Origin: an uncultured Aquimarina sp.
Lineage (GTDB): Bacteria > Bacteroidota > Bacteroidia > Flavobacteriales > Flavobacteriaceae
Assembly (NCBI GenBank): GCA_947501475.1
Contig: CANMWA010000006.1
Location: forward strand, 186,001 to 250,000
DNA length: 64,000 nt
Direction: 5' to 3'
Under the pieces are notes generated by a model that was not told the origin of the DNA, did not search any database, and worked only from the letters and a program-made list of their open reading frames with translations. Shown here in pieces: positions 43,659 through 54,358 of this stretch; positions within the stretch are counted from its first letter, which is position 1; every line of letters begins with the position of its first letter. The position numbers and the translations under genes are program-made.

Positions 43659-46600
43659 ATGGATAAATTAACTCAGTTTTTTAGTGAACTGTTAACCAAT
43701 GCAGATAAATTAGACCGTTTTAATTCAGGCTTGAGCAAGGACGAAATTACTAGCAATCGGCAAAGCATGTTGAATGCAGCGGGAGTAAAGCAAGCAGGAG
43801 ACATAATTGGGATGGATGCCCAGGAATTACAAAAATTAATGGAAAAAGAGCTGGCTCAAAAAACCAGTGACAATTTAGAAACAACAATTTGTGGACTGAT
43901 TGCTAAGCAAATGCTAGAATATCCTGAACGGATAGCAATTATCGATGGCGAGACCAAAATTAACTATAAGGGTCTCATGAAACGAGTTAATGAGGTTGCC
44001 GGAGAGCTTAATAATCGTGGGGTAAAACCAGGATCATTGGTCGGAGTATGTATGGACCGCTCATGGGAGCTAGTAGCTACTCTAATTGGTGTGATGCAAG
44101 CAGGATGTGCGTATGTACCGTTGGATCCTGCATATCCACAAGATCGGGTTCGATATATGTTAGAGCATTCTCGTGCTGTAGCTGCTATTGTCGATAATGA
44201 CAGCACTGCCAACCTATGCAGTGGAGTACGTGAACTAATGTGGATCAATACGTTGGGTAGTCATACAGATAGTTCGATACATCCCTCTGCGAACGATTTG
44301 GCATATGTTATCTATACTTCGGGTTCAACGGGGCAACCCAAAGGGGTCGCTGTCGAACATAGTAGTGTTGTGGCCATGCGTCAGTCTATGCGTGAAAAAT
44401 TTAGTGACGAAGAACTGAAAGGGATGTTTGCTGGTGCCTCAGTTTGTTTTGATACTTCAGTGATGGAAATTATGGGCACGTTGTCCCTGGGAGGCACTAT
44501 AATATTAGCGAAAAATGCTCTTGAGCTGACCAAACTTCCTGCAGTAGATCAGGTGAGAACATGTGTAATGGTTGCATCAGCAGTGCAGGCATTACTCTCT
44601 ACCGAAAAATTACCTGAAGGGATACAATGTCTGGTGTTTGGTGGCGAAGCGCTCAAACGCTCACTGGTAGAGCAAGTGTATACACTAAGACCAGACTTGC
44701 GAGTATTAAACGCATATGGTCCTACAGAAGATACCGTATATTCAACCATTGCCGAAGTTCTTTCTGGTACCAAAGTTGTAACGATAGGTAAGTCGGTGCC
44801 AAACTCACGTGCATACATTTTGGATGATACTTTGCAACCTGTTTCTGAGGGCGTAGCTGGAGAACTGTATCTTGCAGGAAGTAAGCTTGCTAGAGGATAC
44901 TTGTATGATGAAGCGATGACCAAGGAGCGTTTTATCGAAATGGAGCCGAGTGATCTGATTCCAGATCATCGGTTGTACAAAACGGGCGATTTGTGTTGCT
45001 GGACAGAAAATGGAGAAATCGAATTTCTTGGCCGAGTCGACCAACAAGTAAAGATCAGAGGTTTTAGAATTGAACTTGAAGAAATTGAGTCGACACTGGA
45101 GTCTATGCAAGGTGTTGATGCAGCTGCAGCTGCGGCTGTTGATGGAAGTATTGGTCAGAAAATATTAGTAGTCTATGTTGTAAGTCGGGATGAAGCAGTA
45201 ACAGCCGCTAGAGTCAAGTCTTATTTATCAGAACGATTACCAAAATATATGGTTCCTCAGGTGGTGAAACAAATTAAGGCATTGCCTCTTTTACCCAATG
45301 ACAAACTTGATCGCAAAAAGCTAATAAGTCTAGAAGAAGAGGTGCGTTTTGAACAAAGTGCCCCAAGTGCTGACGCAGTCAATAGTACTAGCATTCTCAT
45401 ACAACGTTTGGTAGGCTCAAATAATGAACAGCAAGTAGCGATACTGTCGATCATTCAGAACGAAGTGGCTTCTCTCCTTAACTTAGGTGATCCAGCACAT
45501 GTATTACCAGACTATTCATTCGATGGTCTTGGTCTTGATTCTCTAACTACATTAGAGTTTAGTTGTCGACTCACCAAATTATTGGGGTTAGAATTGTCAG
45601 CTAATGCAGTCTTTGAACACTCTACCCCAAACGCACTAGCCAATTATATTATCAATATGATGGGAAGTGACGTTGATAAAAACTCAGTAGATAAGTTGCC
45701 TAAGGTAGCTACAGATACACTTGCTAGTTTTCAAACTCATATTCAGTCGAGTCATCCAACATTTCAGGCTGCAAAAGCACCTGCATGGAACGCCACTGAT
45801 AAAGGTAAGCTGGTTCAAGAAGTCTTGCGCATGGTGAACGATAATCGCAGAAATCCTTATAGTAAGGTATTGCGAACAGGAAGTGCCACTAGAGGTATCG
45901 TTGGCGATGCCTATAATGATGAAGAGCAAGAAGCGGTTATATGGACCACCAATCTGTACCTTGGTTTGAATCGTGACCAGAAAGTCATAGAGGAAGCTAC
46001 TACCGCATTAGCGCGTTTTGGAACCGGAATGGGTACTTCGGCGGCAGCGTCTGGTATGACCAATCAACACCTGGAGTTCGAAACAGAGTTTGCCGATTTA
46101 GTAGGAAAGCCTAGTGCTTGCTTGTTTCCGACAGGATACACAGCCAATGTCGGAGCGATTGCAGGGATTCTGGGAAAAAACGATGTTGTCATTATCGATC
46201 AGCTCTGTCACGCGTCTATTGTTGATGGTGCTCGTCTATGTGGTGCGACTATTAGGACGTTTCAACATAACAATGCAGCTGATTTGGAAGCTGTTCTTGA
46301 GTCAGAAGTATCACCCTATCGAACTATTCTAGTAGTTCTTGAAGGTGTATATAGTATGGGTGAAGGCGCTGCACCGGTTGCAAAAATTGTACGCACGGCA
46401 AAAAAATATAATGCACTCGTTCTAGTAGATGAAGCGCATTCTTTTGGTTTTTATGGTGAAGGTGGAGCCGGCATTTGTGCTGCTCAAGGTGTTACTGAAG
46501 AGGTGGATTTCATCATGACAACACTTAGTAAAGCATTAGGTAGTCTTGGTGGAGTTGTTGCAGCTAGCCAAGAACACGTTGACCTTATGAAATCGTCTTC

Positions 46601-47405
46601 TAGAGCTTACATTTTTCAGGCTTCCATTAGCCCAGCAGATATGGCAGCAGCACTTACTTCATTACGACGCCTCCGTGCTGATGAGGCATTGCGTGAGCGA
46701 CTATGGGATACAACTCGTTACATGCGCCAGCGATTTGAAGATGCAGGGTATGATCTAGGAACTGGAGACGGACCTATCGTTACTCCTCATTTTAGTGACA
46801 AGGATAAGCTTTATGCAATAGTGCAGAGCTTATATCAGCGTGGCATTCAAACATCGGCAGTGACTTATCCAATTGTAGAAAGTGGACGAGGTCGCTTAAG
46901 ACTCATCTGCTCGGCCGCTCATACACGTGAAGACGTAGATAAAACGATCGAAGCTCTCATCGAAGCAGAACGTGAGGTAGATGAACAACTTGCTGCAAAA
47001 AATGATGAAATAAGAGACTTACACATAACACAAGCTGATGTCGAAGTCTGGGCCAGTGCATTTGCTGACTATCTGAAAAAATTGATAACAGAAGTTTCTG
47101 CTCCAACCCCAAATCTCGCTATATCTGTTAATGTTTCGGAAGAGTTTGAACCAATCACAATTTTATGTAAAGATAGCGATGTGACATTGAGTGCTCTTAA
47201 GGATTGTGATTTGCCTTCTTGCTCATTACTTCTTACTGATAGAGTCGCGGTTTCTGCTTTGCAGTCATCTAATGTACAAGGACTGCTTGATAGCATTTGT
47301 AAAGGAACCTGTGTGCTAAAGGGGCAAGTCGAGCCATTTATATGGCTTATTGGAAGAATTGTAGATCAACGACATAGTGTCCTTACTCATGCTGATACGG
47401 TGTGA
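43659..47405 (+). CDS. Hybrid NRPS adenylation-carrier-alpha-oxoamine synthase enzyme
   Basis: 1248 residues. Order: N-terminal helical segment (1-75), adenylation domain (about 80-565; core [11 protein letters not shown] at 219-229, NAYGPTE, and K549 in NDKLDRK), carrier domain (about 590-675; phosphopantetheine serine S628 in GLGLDSLT), alpha-oxoamine synthase domain (about 750-1120; PLP lysine K958 in [11 protein letters not shown]), and a 115-residue end that loosely resembles an SCP2 fold. It would load a carboxylic acid on the carrier and condense it with an amino acid, releasing CO2, to give an alpha-amino ketone. There is no condensation or release domain. Sampled lines run near 48-53 percent GC against about 25-35 in the flanks, a sign of transfer. 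Confidence 0.9.
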   Translation: MDKLTQFFSELLTNADKLDRFNSGLSKDEITSNRQSMLNAAGVKQAGDIIGMDAQELQKLMEKELAQKTSDNLETTICGLIAKQMLEYPERIAIIDGETKINYKGLMKRVNEVAGELNNRGVKPGSLVGVCMDRSWELVATLIGVMQAGCAYVPLDPAYPQDRVRYMLEHSRAVAAIVDNDSTANLCSGVRELMWINTLGSHTDSSIHPSANDLAYVIYTSGSTGQPKGVAVEHSSVVAMRQSMREKFSDEELKGMFAGASVCFDTSVMEIMGTLSLGGTIILAKNALELTKLPAVDQVRTCVMVASAVQALLSTEKLPEGIQCLVFGGEALKRSLVEQVYTLRPDLRVLNAYGPTEDTVYSTIAEVLSGTKVVTIGKSVPNSRAYILDDTLQPVSEGVAGELYLAGSKLARGYLYDEAMTKERFIEMEPSDLIPDHRLYKTGDLCCWTENGEIEFLGRVDQQVKIRGFRIELEEIESTLESMQGVDAAAAAAVDGSIGQKILVVYVVSRDEAVTAARVKSYLSERLPKYMVPQVVKQIKALPLLPNDKLDRKKLISLEEEVRFEQSAPSADAVNSTSILIQRLVGSNNEQQVAILSIIQNEVASLLNLGDPAHVLPDYSFDGLGLDSLTTLEFSCRLTKLLGLELSANAVFEHSTPNALANYIINMMGSDVDKNSVDKLPKVATDTLASFQTHIQSSHPTFQAAKAPAWNATDKGKLVQEVLRMVNDNRRNPYSKVLRTGSATRGIVGDAYNDEEQEAVIWTTNLYLGLNRDQKVIEEATTALARFGTGMGTSAAASGMTNQHLEFETEFADLVGKPSACLFPTGYTANVGAIAGILGKNDVVIIDQLCHASIVDGARLCGATIRTFQHNNAADLEAVLESEVSPYRTILVVLEGVYSMGEGAAPVAKIVRTAKKYNALVLVDEAHSFGFYGEGGAGICAAQGVTEEVDFIMTTLSKALGSLGGVVAASQEHVDLMKSSSRAYIFQASISPADMAAALTSLRRLRADEALRERLWDTTRYMRQRFEDAGYDLGTGDGPIVTPHFSDKDKLYAIVQSLYQRGIQTSAVTYPIVESGRGRLRLICSAAHTREDVDKTIEALIEAEREVDEQLAAKNDEIRDLHITQADVEVWASAFADYLKKLITEVSAPTPNLAISVNVSEEFEPITILCKDSDVTLSALKDCDLPSCSLLLTDRVAVSALQSSNVQGLLDSICKGTCVLKGQVEPFIWLIGRIVDQRHSVLTHADTV

Positions 47406-47441
47406 AGTAGGCCAGAAGTTTAATAAGACTCAAGATAGAAT

Positions 47442-47465
47442 CTTCCGCAAATTATATTGCGGAAG
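47442..47465 (+). terminator. Hairpin after the hybrid NRPS gene
   Basis: CTTCCGCAA (47442-47450) pairs perfectly with TTGCGGAAG (47457-47465) around 6 bases. There is no following T run, so it may stabilise the 3' end rather than terminate. Confidence 0.55.
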
Positions 47466-47577
47466 GTGATATCGGGCGCCAAAATGCACGAAACATACAC
47501 ATAAAACACCGATTTATGTAAAGAAAGTATTCTTATTAAAGTTTTGGAATCTTTTTAACGGTTATATAAAACTAGTA

Positions 47578-48945
47578 TTATAGCCCTATAAATCGCTTTA
47601 AGAAATTCAATTTTTTAGCACTATATGGCGAATATTTAAAGTTAGGCTCAATCCAGAATGGTTTTTGTAAAACACTCTTGTAATGTGAAAATGTCTCAAA
47701 TCCATACTTTCCGTGGTAATTGCCAATGCCACTACTTCCAACACCACCAAAAGGAAGCGTTTGCTCTGTAAAATGCATCATAGCATCATTTATTGCACCG
47801 CCACCAAAAGAAACTTCATTAAGTACTTTCTTTTTTACAGTGCTGTTTTTTGTAAAAACATAACAAGAAAGAGGCTTAGATAAACTTTTTACTTTTTCGA
47901 TAGCTTCTTCGATAGTATCAAATGAAACAATAGGTAAAATAGGTCCAAAAATCTCATCTTGCATTACTTTGTCTGAAAAACTAACATCTTTCATCACCGT
48001 AGGAGGTATAACTCGTTCTTCTTTATCACCATTACCACCAACATATACTTTATTAGAATCAATCATATCATTTAGTCGATCAAAATTCTTTTGATTAATG
48101 ATTTGAGTGTAATTATCATTATCTACATGATAATCTGATTTTTCTATTTGCGCTTTCATGGCTGATAATAATTTTTCTTGTATGCTAGATTCTACCAAGA
48201 CATAGTCTGGAGCAATACAGGTTTGACCAGCATTAAGAAACTTTGCCCATACCAATCGTTTTGCTGTCATATCAATATTAACATCTTTGGTAATGATAGC
48301 AGGGCTTTTTCCACCCAATTCTAAAGTAACTGGAGTTAAATGTTTTGCTGCGGCTTGATAAATAATTTTCCCCACGGGTACACTGCCTGTAAAGAATATT
48401 TTGTCAAATTTGAGGTTCAGTAACTCGGTTGTTTCTTTTATACCGCCTTCAATAACTTTAAAAACTGTGGAGTCAAAATTCTGATTGATTAATTGCGCCA
48501 TTGTGGCTGCTGTACGAGAAGGAACTTCACTTGGTTTAAGTACTACAGTACAACCTGCTGCTATTGCTGCTATTGCTGGGCACAAAGATAATTGATAAGG
48601 GTAGTTCCAAGCTCCGATTACTAAAATAGTACCATAGGGTTCTGGGATGATATAACTTTTACCAGGAAGATTTGCTAAACCTGTAGAGGCTTTCTTTTTT
48701 TTAGACCATTTTTTAACTTTTACTAATGCTAGATCAATTTCATGATAAATTATAGATAACTCAGTCACATAGGTTTCGAATTCGGATTTTTTAAAATCCT
48801 TATAAATTGATTCGTATAGTAACGCTTCATTTTTTTTCAAAACATTTTTTAAGCGTTTCAATTGTTGAATTCTAAAAGAAATATCTTTTGTAGCATTAGT
48901 ATTAAAAAAATGACGTTGCTGATCTATAATATCCTGATAGTTCAT
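47578..48945 (-). CDS. Aldehyde dehydrogenase, fatty-aldehyde (class 3) type
   Basis: 455 residues. The catalytic cysteine is C243 in NAGQTCIAPDY and the general base E209 in LELGGKSP; PWNYP-like GAWNYPYQLSL is near 111. The short length and the C-terminal pattern (HGKYGFETFSHYKSVL) place it with ALDH3 enzymes that oxidise long-chain or aromatic aldehydes. It is convergent with the hybrid NRPS gene and 41 bases downstream of the sterol-desaturase family gene, likely cotranscribed with it. Confidence 0.9.
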   Translation of the reverse strand: MNYQDIIDQQRHFFNTNATKDISFRIQQLKRLKNVLKKNEALLYESIYKDFKKSEFETYVTELSIIYHEIDLALVKVKKWSKKKKASTGLANLPGKSYIIPEPYGTILVIGAWNYPYQLSLCPAIAAIAAGCTVVLKPSEVPSRTAATMAQLINQNFDSTVFKVIEGGIKETTELLNLKFDKIFFTGSVPVGKIIYQAAAKHLTPVTLELGGKSPAIITKDVNIDMTAKRLVWAKFLNAGQTCIAPDYVLVESSIQEKLLSAMKAQIEKSDYHVDNDNYTQIINQKNFDRLNDMIDSNKVYVGGNGDKEERVIPPTVMKDVSFSDKVMQDEIFGPILPIVSFDTIEEAIEKVKSLSKPLSCYVFTKNSTVKKKVLNEVSFGGGAINDAMMHFTEQTLPFGGVGSSGIGNYHGKYGFETFSHYKSVLQKPFWIEPNFKYSPYSAKKLNFLKRFIGL

Positions 48946-48986
48946 AGTAAAATTGTAAATAGGTTATAAAAATAGAGGAAACTAAG

Positions 48987-49922
48987 TTAAGCTTTTTGTT
49001 TCTTAAGTTCAAGCTCGCGTTGCATTTGTTTGACAGTTAGTGTGCTACCATCATGACTCCATCCTGGAGGCCCAAAAATATACATGAATTTATGATACCA
49101 GTTTTTGGATTTTTTAGTGTCATTCCATATATCTTTATACTCATGAGTTAGAATCACCCAGGGATTATAAGAATCTGGTGCATGGGTTACGCCATATTGA
49201 ACTTTTATATTATCGTCTAGTTCTTTCCATGTTCCAAATATTTTATCAAAAATATTTAGAAATCCACCATGATTTTTATCCATATACTCTACATTTTTTG
49301 CATGATGTACTTGATGCATAGTATGTGTGTTGAAAATCTTTTCGATAAAACCCATCTTTGGGATATATACAGAGTGTAATTGAAATTGCCATAATGCTTC
49401 AATACCTAAACAAACTACTACCATTTCTGGAGGAAACCCTATAGCTGGCATCCACATATAAAATAAGGGTTTGTATAAAAGAGTAAACCAACCGTTACGA
49501 ACAGCTGTTCCAAGATTAAAGTTATCAGAGGAATGGTGCACTATATGAGCTGCCCATAATGCTCTTACCATATGATTTTGTCTGTGAAACCAATAATAAG
49601 TATAATCATCTGCTAACTGACATAGCAACCATATGTACCATGCATAACCAAAAGATTCCCACCCCATAATGTTTGTGCGTACACCATTAATTTCGGGGTT
49701 AAAGAGCTCATAGACATAGACAAAAAGAACGATAGAAAAAATTGTTTTAATCAATGGGCCTAATATAGCCGAACCGACACCCATAAATAAACTAGCTCCT
49801 AAATCTTTCCATTTATAAAGCTCTTTATGTTTGTGATCATGTGTTTTACTGTAGGTAAGTTCTACTAAAATTAACCCTAAAAAACAGGGTACTCCGTAGA
49901 CTAAGGGGCTTGTGAAATCCAT
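48987..49922 (-). CDS. Sterol desaturase / fatty acid hydroxylase family protein
   Basis: 311 residues with about four membrane segments and the three histidine clusters of the di-iron family: YWFHRQNH, WAAHIVHHSS and MHQVHHAKN. Members hydroxylate or desaturate lipids (sterols, sphingoid bases, carotenoids) at the membrane face. It precedes the aldehyde dehydrogenase gene and may be cotranscribed with it. The lipid substrate is unknown. Confidence 0.88.
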   Translation of the reverse strand: MDFTSPLVYGVPCFLGLILVELTYSKTHDHKHKELYKWKDLGASLFMGVGSAILGPLIKTIFSIVLFVYVYELFNPEINGVRTNIMGWESFGYAWYIWLLCQLADDYTYYWFHRQNHMVRALWAAHIVHHSSDNFNLGTAVRNGWFTLLYKPLFYMWMPAIGFPPEMVVVCLGIEALWQFQLHSVYIPKMGFIEKIFNTHTMHQVHHAKNVEYMDKNHGGFLNIFDKIFGTWKELDDNIKVQYGVTHAPDSYNPWVILTHEYKDIWNDTKKSKNWYHKFMYIFGPPGWSHDGSTLTVKQMQRELELKKQKA

Positions 49923-50083
49923 TCTTTTTTTTTCAATTCATAACAGGGGCGGAATATAGGGAGATTTTTTTAGTATACCTTTAACAATATCATGGTAATT
50001 ACTCAAAAGCTATTTTTTTAACGATTGTCTAATAAAAAAACGATCATTTGTTAGATTTTATTCTTACCTGTTTACAATTTTGG

Positions 50084-50959
50084 TTAGAGATTACCTCCTA
50101 GAGCAGTATATGCTGCCAATACATTTTGAATCGCTTTTCTCTCTGTTTTACTTACTGTTCTTTTATAGACATTATCTTTACCTACAAACTTTAATTTAGT
50201 GGTTTTGCTAGAAGCAATTTTTTTTATCATGAGTATATCTTTTTTCTTTATAACGCGATCTAACCACTCTCTTTTTCCTCCAGATTCTTCTTTTTCTTTA
50301 AACTCTCCTGGTGTATCTTCTGTTATTTCAAATATTTCTCCACCAGCATTTATTTCTATTCTTTCAATATGAAGCCATTTCTTTTTTGTGAAATAATTTA
50401 TCGATAATCCTAACCAAGGTTTTTTTTCTTTTTTACCTACATAGGTTTGGATATAGTTCTTTGTGGCTGATTGTATAGAAGACTTGTCAGAGTACCAGGT
50501 AACATGATCATTAATATCATATTTCTTTTTCATTTTAGAAATTGCTTTTTCATTTTCTTTTCTGCGAGCTTCGCTTATCTCTTCTTCGGCTACTTCTGTT
50601 TCAGCTTCTTCTTTTTCTTCTTCTTTATTTTCGGTATTTTCTTTATTTGGGGTTCTTGCAGTTTCTATGATATCTTTTTCTACTTTTTTTAATAAGCTCT
50701 TAGCTTTTTTTCCTTCATTGGTAAAGGTGTATTTACTGATTAAAGTTTTAAGAAAATCTCTGCTTTTTGCATAATCTTTTTTTTCTCGATATTGTTCAGC
50801 TTGTTCTAATATTTCACTAGGGGTAAGTTGACATTCTGCAATTTCTTTTTTTAGCTTTTCATTTTCTTCTTTCAGTGTATCGAAATCTGCTTGAGGCACT
50901 CCACAGCCTATTACAAATAGAAAGAAAAATGCATGTAGTGTTGTATTAACATTTCTCAT
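50084..50959 (-). CDS. Coiled-coil lipoprotein of unknown function
   Basis: 291 residues with a lipobox (FVIGCG, cysteine 19). Residues 25-45 form a coiled coil (DFDTLKEENEKLKKEI), then a TPR-like helical repeat, then a long Glu/Lys-rich linker (about 108-140), then a globular C-terminal domain with GLSINYFTKKKWLHIERI. The linker probably spans the periplasm or the surface. No catalytic site is visible. Confidence 0.65.
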   Translation of the reverse strand: MRNVNTTLHAFFFLFVIGCGVPQADFDTLKEENEKLKKEIAECQLTPSEILEQAEQYREKKDYAKSRDFLKTLISKYTFTNEGKKAKSLLKKVEKDIIETARTPNKENTENKEEEKEEAETEVAEEEISEARRKENEKAISKMKKKYDINDHVTWYSDKSSIQSATKNYIQTYVGKKEKKPWLGLSINYFTKKKWLHIERIEINAGGEIFEITEDTPGEFKEKEESGGKREWLDRVIKKKDILMIKKIASSKTTKLKFVGKDNVYKRTVSKTERKAIQNVLAAYTALGGNL

Positions 50960-51106
50960 GACGATGGTGTTTACTAATTAATTATGGTTGATTTTTAGGT
51001 ATTTATTACAAGTGTTAAGATATGAAAAAAGTGTAAACCATTATAATTTTATGTTAAAACCTTGACTTTTAAGCGTTTTTCGGAGTGATATTTGATGCAT
51101 TTACTA

Positions 51107-51532
51107 TTATTTAGCAAAGATTTGCGATGTATTTTTAAAAGATTTAAATTCTAATGCATTACCACAAGGATCATAAAAAAACATAGTAGCTTGTTCGCCT
51201 ATTTCTCCTTCAAATCTTATATATGGGGCTATTACAAACTCAATACTTTTGTCTGAGAGTTTTGTCGCAAATGCTTGCCAAACGCTCCACTCTAGTATAA
51301 TGCCAAAATGTGGTATTGGTACATCTTTACCATCTACCAAATTACTATGATTACTAGTATCTGATTTTGGTTTATGGTGGATTACTAACTGATGTCCAAA
51401 AAAATTAAAATCTACCCAATGATCACTACTACGACCTTCTGTTAATTCTAAAACGGTATGATAGAAATGTCTAGCTTTTTTTAGATCATCGACTGGGATT
51501 GCGAGATGAAACGGAGATAGATTTGTATTCAT
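51107..51532 (-). CDS. VOC family (glyoxalase/dioxygenase-like) protein
   Basis: 141 residues. Two beta-alpha-beta-beta-beta units begin FHLAIPVDDLKKARHFYH and PHFGIILEWSVWQAFATKL and end with FFYDPCGNALEFKSF. The metal ligands H8 in FHLAI, H in IPHFGI and E in ALEFK are in place, so a metal-dependent enzyme is plausible. The substrate is unknown. Confidence 0.85.
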   Translation of the reverse strand: MNTNLSPFHLAIPVDDLKKARHFYHTVLELTEGRSSDHWVDFNFFGHQLVIHHKPKSDTSNHSNLVDGKDVPIPHFGIILEWSVWQAFATKLSDKSIEFVIAPYIRFEGEIGEQATMFFYDPCGNALEFKSFKNTSQIFAK

Positions 51533-51687
51533 AGTATAAAATTTGTGTCGTTTTTTAAACTCAGGAAAGATTACTCTTTTAACCGGTGTGCATTTTTTGA
51601 TATATTTTTAATAGGCAATTCTAAAATGAAAAACAGGCTTTTTATTTTATTCTGGACATCTAACTTAATTTTACTACTCTTTGGAAT

Positions 51688-52518
51688 TTAATTCCTTCGA
51701 TCGCTACGTTTTTTTCTTGTAGATGGTTGTATTTGTCTTCTGATTGTACTTTGTCGATTGGGTTTAGAGTTTTCTGTAATCGAAGCCTCTTCAGTCTTAC
51801 TTGAGTCACCTACGTCTGTATTGATAACTTTTAATTCTTCTGTGGTAAGATAACGCCATTGACCAACAGGCACATCCAGAGAGACATTCATAATTCGAAT
51901 TCTTTTTAAAGTTACAACCTCATATCCAAGATGTTCACACATTCTACGAATTTGACGATTAAGTCCTTGAGTGAGTACTATTCTAAAAGTATACTTATTG
52001 ATTTGCTCAACATCACACTTTCGAGTTACGGTATCTAATATTGGGATGCCATTACTCATTCGTTTTATAAATTGTGGATTGATAAGTTTGTTTACAGTGA
52101 CCACATATTCTTTCTCGTGGTTATTACGAGCTCTAAGGATTTTATTAACAATATCTCCGTCACTAGTTAAAAAAATTAAACCTTCACTTGGTTTATCAAG
52201 TCTACCTATAGGAAAAATACGTTTTGGATAGTTGATGTAGTTTATAATATTATCTTTTTCATTTTGTGCCGTTGTACATACAATGCCTACAGGTTTGTTA
52301 AAAGCAAGGTAAACATGTTTTTCTTTGGGTTTGTTAATCAATTCGCCATCAACATGTACACTATCTTCAGGAGTTACTTTGGTCCCCATTTCTGGCACAC
52401 TCCCATTTATAGTTACCCGTCCTTGATCGATTAACTTGTCGGCCTCGCGGCGTGAGCAATACCCTACTTCGCTAAGGTATTTGTTGAGTCTGGTACGTTT
52501 AGAATTTTCCACAAGCAA
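51688..52518 (-). CDS. rluF: 23S rRNA pseudouridine synthase RluF
   Basis: 276 residues from TTG at 52518 (GTG at 52512 is possible; a TGA lies two codons upstream). The S4 RNA-binding domain is [20 protein letters not shown]; the catalytic aspartate is D108 in [13 protein letters not shown]. The conserved [15 protein letters not shown] follows. The family makes pseudouridine 2604 in 23S rRNA. The C-terminal 45 residues are basic and disordered, as is common in flavobacteria. Confidence 0.92.
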   Translation of the reverse strand: MLVENSKRTRLNKYLSEVGYCSRREADKLIDQGRVTINGSVPEMGTKVTPEDSVHVDGELINKPKEKHVYLAFNKPVGIVCTTAQNEKDNIINYINYPKRIFPIGRLDKPSEGLIFLTSDGDIVNKILRARNNHEKEYVVTVNKLINPQFIKRMSNGIPILDTVTRKCDVEQINKYTFRIVLTQGLNRQIRRMCEHLGYEVVTLKRIRIMNVSLDVPVGQWRYLTTEELKVINTDVGDSSKTEEASITENSKPNRQSTIRRQIQPSTRKKRSDRRN

Positions 52519-52533
52519 AGGTCATCATAAAAA

Positions 52534-53373
52534 TTAAGCTTTCAAAAAATCAATAATCATATCGTCTACTTCATCAAAAAACAGGGAATGACCAAAATCT
52601 TCAGTAGCATTGAATTGTACACCTGCCCACTTTTTACTAATGGCTACTGACTCATCATATGGAGCAACGTCATCATTTTTATCATGAATAAGTAAGCCTT
52701 TGTGATTTAATTTTTTTGCAAAATTTGATACAGAGAATTCATCAAAGTAAAAACCATGTTTGTCCTTAAAATATTGATCAAGAGCTTTCATGAATTTTGG
52801 AGATAGTTTTAAGATCTCTTGATACCCTTTCATAATCCTTGATAGCTCTGATGGAGGCGCTAGCACTATTAATTTTTCTATTTCCTCATTGGGATACTTA
52901 TATTGATGAAATATAGTTGTCATGCCACCTACAGAATGTCCTATAATGTGATTAGGACGGTATAACTCTATAATTTTTTGAAGACATTGTGTGTACAGGG
53001 GTACGTTTAAAATTTTACCAGAAGAGTTTCCATGCGCTGGGGCATCAAAGGCAACGATGTTGTATCCTTTTTCATGTAATTTCTGGATGAGTGCTTTCCA
53101 ACGATGTACATTGCTTTCCCAGCCGTGTACTAGTAGTATGGTTTCTCCTAGATTAGGCCATCTATAAGTTTGAATTTGAAGATCATCAATCTGTATAATT
53201 TCGTCTTCGGATTCTTCAAGAAAATATTCCTGCTCTGGTAAAATCCTTCCTTTTCTTGGAGTGCAAAATAAAATATAAGCCTTGTTTACCGCTTTTTTAG
53301 GAAAGAAAAAGAAAATAAACTGGATATATTTTCCAATTAGAAGGGGTGCATATTTTTTAAATTTTTCTCTCAT
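52534..53373 (-). CDS. Alpha/beta hydrolase
   Basis: 279 residues. The fold shows as LLVHGWESNVHRWKALIQKL, nucleophile in IGHSVGGMT, then GLLIHDKNDDVAPYDES with the acid and EDFGHSLFF with the histidine. The first 30 residues are hydrophobic, so the enzyme may be membrane-attached. Its start overlaps the stop of the cupin gene by 4 bases. Substrate unknown. Confidence 0.88.
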   Translation of the reverse strand: MREKFKKYAPLLIGKYIQFIFFFFPKKAVNKAYILFCTPRKGRILPEQEYFLEESEDEIIQIDDLQIQTYRWPNLGETILLVHGWESNVHRWKALIQKLHEKGYNIVAFDAPAHGNSSGKILNVPLYTQCLQKIIELYRPNHIIGHSVGGMTTIFHQYKYPNEEIEKLIVLAPPSELSRIMKGYQEILKLSPKFMKALDQYFKDKHGFYFDEFSVSNFAKKLNHKGLLIHDKNDDVAPYDESVAISKKWAGVQFNATEDFGHSLFFDEVDDMIIDFLKA

Positions 53374-53738
53374 TCACCTTCGCGATGTACAGCTTCCATA
53401 GTAAATGCTGGAAGACAAATGGCAAGATACTCACATTCTTGTTCAAAAGGATTAGAATATTGAATTTTTGTATTTTTTTCAATTTTAATGGATTGCCCTG
53501 ACTCTAATATTATTTTTTCACCATCAATAATACATTGTTTTTTACCACGTATAATATATGTGTACTCTTCAAATTCGGGTGTTTGAAAGGGCTCAGACCA
53601 TCCAGGGGGTGCAATCATATGAGCAATACTAATTTGTGAGTTACCATCTGTGGCGTTGCCAAAATGCTCTTCGATTAGTTTTCCATCAGTAGTAGGAACC
53701 ACAAATGGAGTTTTTTGAATATGATATTTTTTACCCAT
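53370..53738 (-). CDS. Cupin domain protein
   Basis: 122 residues. The two cupin motifs are weak but visible: EEYTYIIRGKKQCIIDGE and, after the turn, QSIKIEKNTKIQY. Only one acidic and no clear histidine metal ligand is present in motif 1 (E-x5-G form), so metal binding is uncertain. It is translationally coupled to the downstream hydrolase gene. Confidence 0.8.
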   Translation of the reverse strand: MGKKYHIQKTPFVVPTTDGKLIEEHFGNATDGNSQISIAHMIAPPGWSEPFQTPEFEEYTYIIRGKKQCIIDGEKIILESGQSIKIEKNTKIQYSNPFEQECEYLAICLPAFTMEAVHREGE

Positions 53739-53748
53739 ATCTATCGTA

Positions 53749-54315
53749 TTAATTTTTATCCCAGCTTATCCAAAAATTCTTGATTTTTGCCGAATCTGGA
53801 ATGTCAGTGACTTCTATTTTTAAATCAGTATTAGATTGAAATTTTCCTGGTAACTGCTTTTTATCTATAGTGAAATAGGCTTGAATACTATCGACAAATA
53901 TTACAGCAGTACTTAATGTGTTATTGATTTTGGAGATGTTATAATGCTCTTTTATATCCTTGAAGGTGCTATTTGCCGATAGACCAGAATTAGTTTTATA
54001 TCTAGCATCTATGACTTGAATACTTTCTATAGTCGATGCCGGATCAGATTGATCACTAGCTTCAAGGATAAGAAGTTTATTCCCTCCTTTATCATAAACT
54101 TCGATCTCGTTTGTAGCTGCTAGATATTGATTAGCTGAAACTCTTTTAGTAATAGAATCAGTTGCAAAGACAGAATCTAATTGGCTAACCATAACCTCAT
54201 GAGTTAATAAACCTATTCTGTTATTAGATATTTCAAAAGGATCTTGTTTTACTTCTTTTTGACAACTAGATATAACTATTGGAATTAAAAGTGTTAGAAA
54301 AATTTTGGTTTTCAT
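53749..54315 (-). CDS. Hypothetical lipoprotein
   Basis: 188 residues with a lipobox (PIVISSC, cysteine 18). The mature protein is about 170 residues of mixed strands with repeated Asp-Ser-Ile segments (FATDSITKRVS, IFVDSIQAYF). No recognised family. It lies 10 bases upstream of the cupin gene on the same strand and may be the first gene of that three-gene unit. Confidence 0.62.
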   Translation of the reverse strand: MKTKIFLTLLIPIVISSCQKEVKQDPFEISNNRIGLLTHEVMVSQLDSVFATDSITKRVSANQYLAATNEIEVYDKGGNKLLILEASDQSDPASTIESIQVIDARYKTNSGLSANSTFKDIKEHYNISKINNTLSTAVIFVDSIQAYFTIDKKQLPGKFQSNTDLKIEVTDIPDSAKIKNFWISWDKN

Positions 54316-54358
54316 GGTACGTTAGTTAAAATGATTTATGTTTAATAGTTAACGCAAA

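Noticed and set aside
51626..51691. 21-codon hydrophobic ORF between the VOC and rluF genes
   Set aside because: It overlaps the rluF end and there is no promoter or repeat support.
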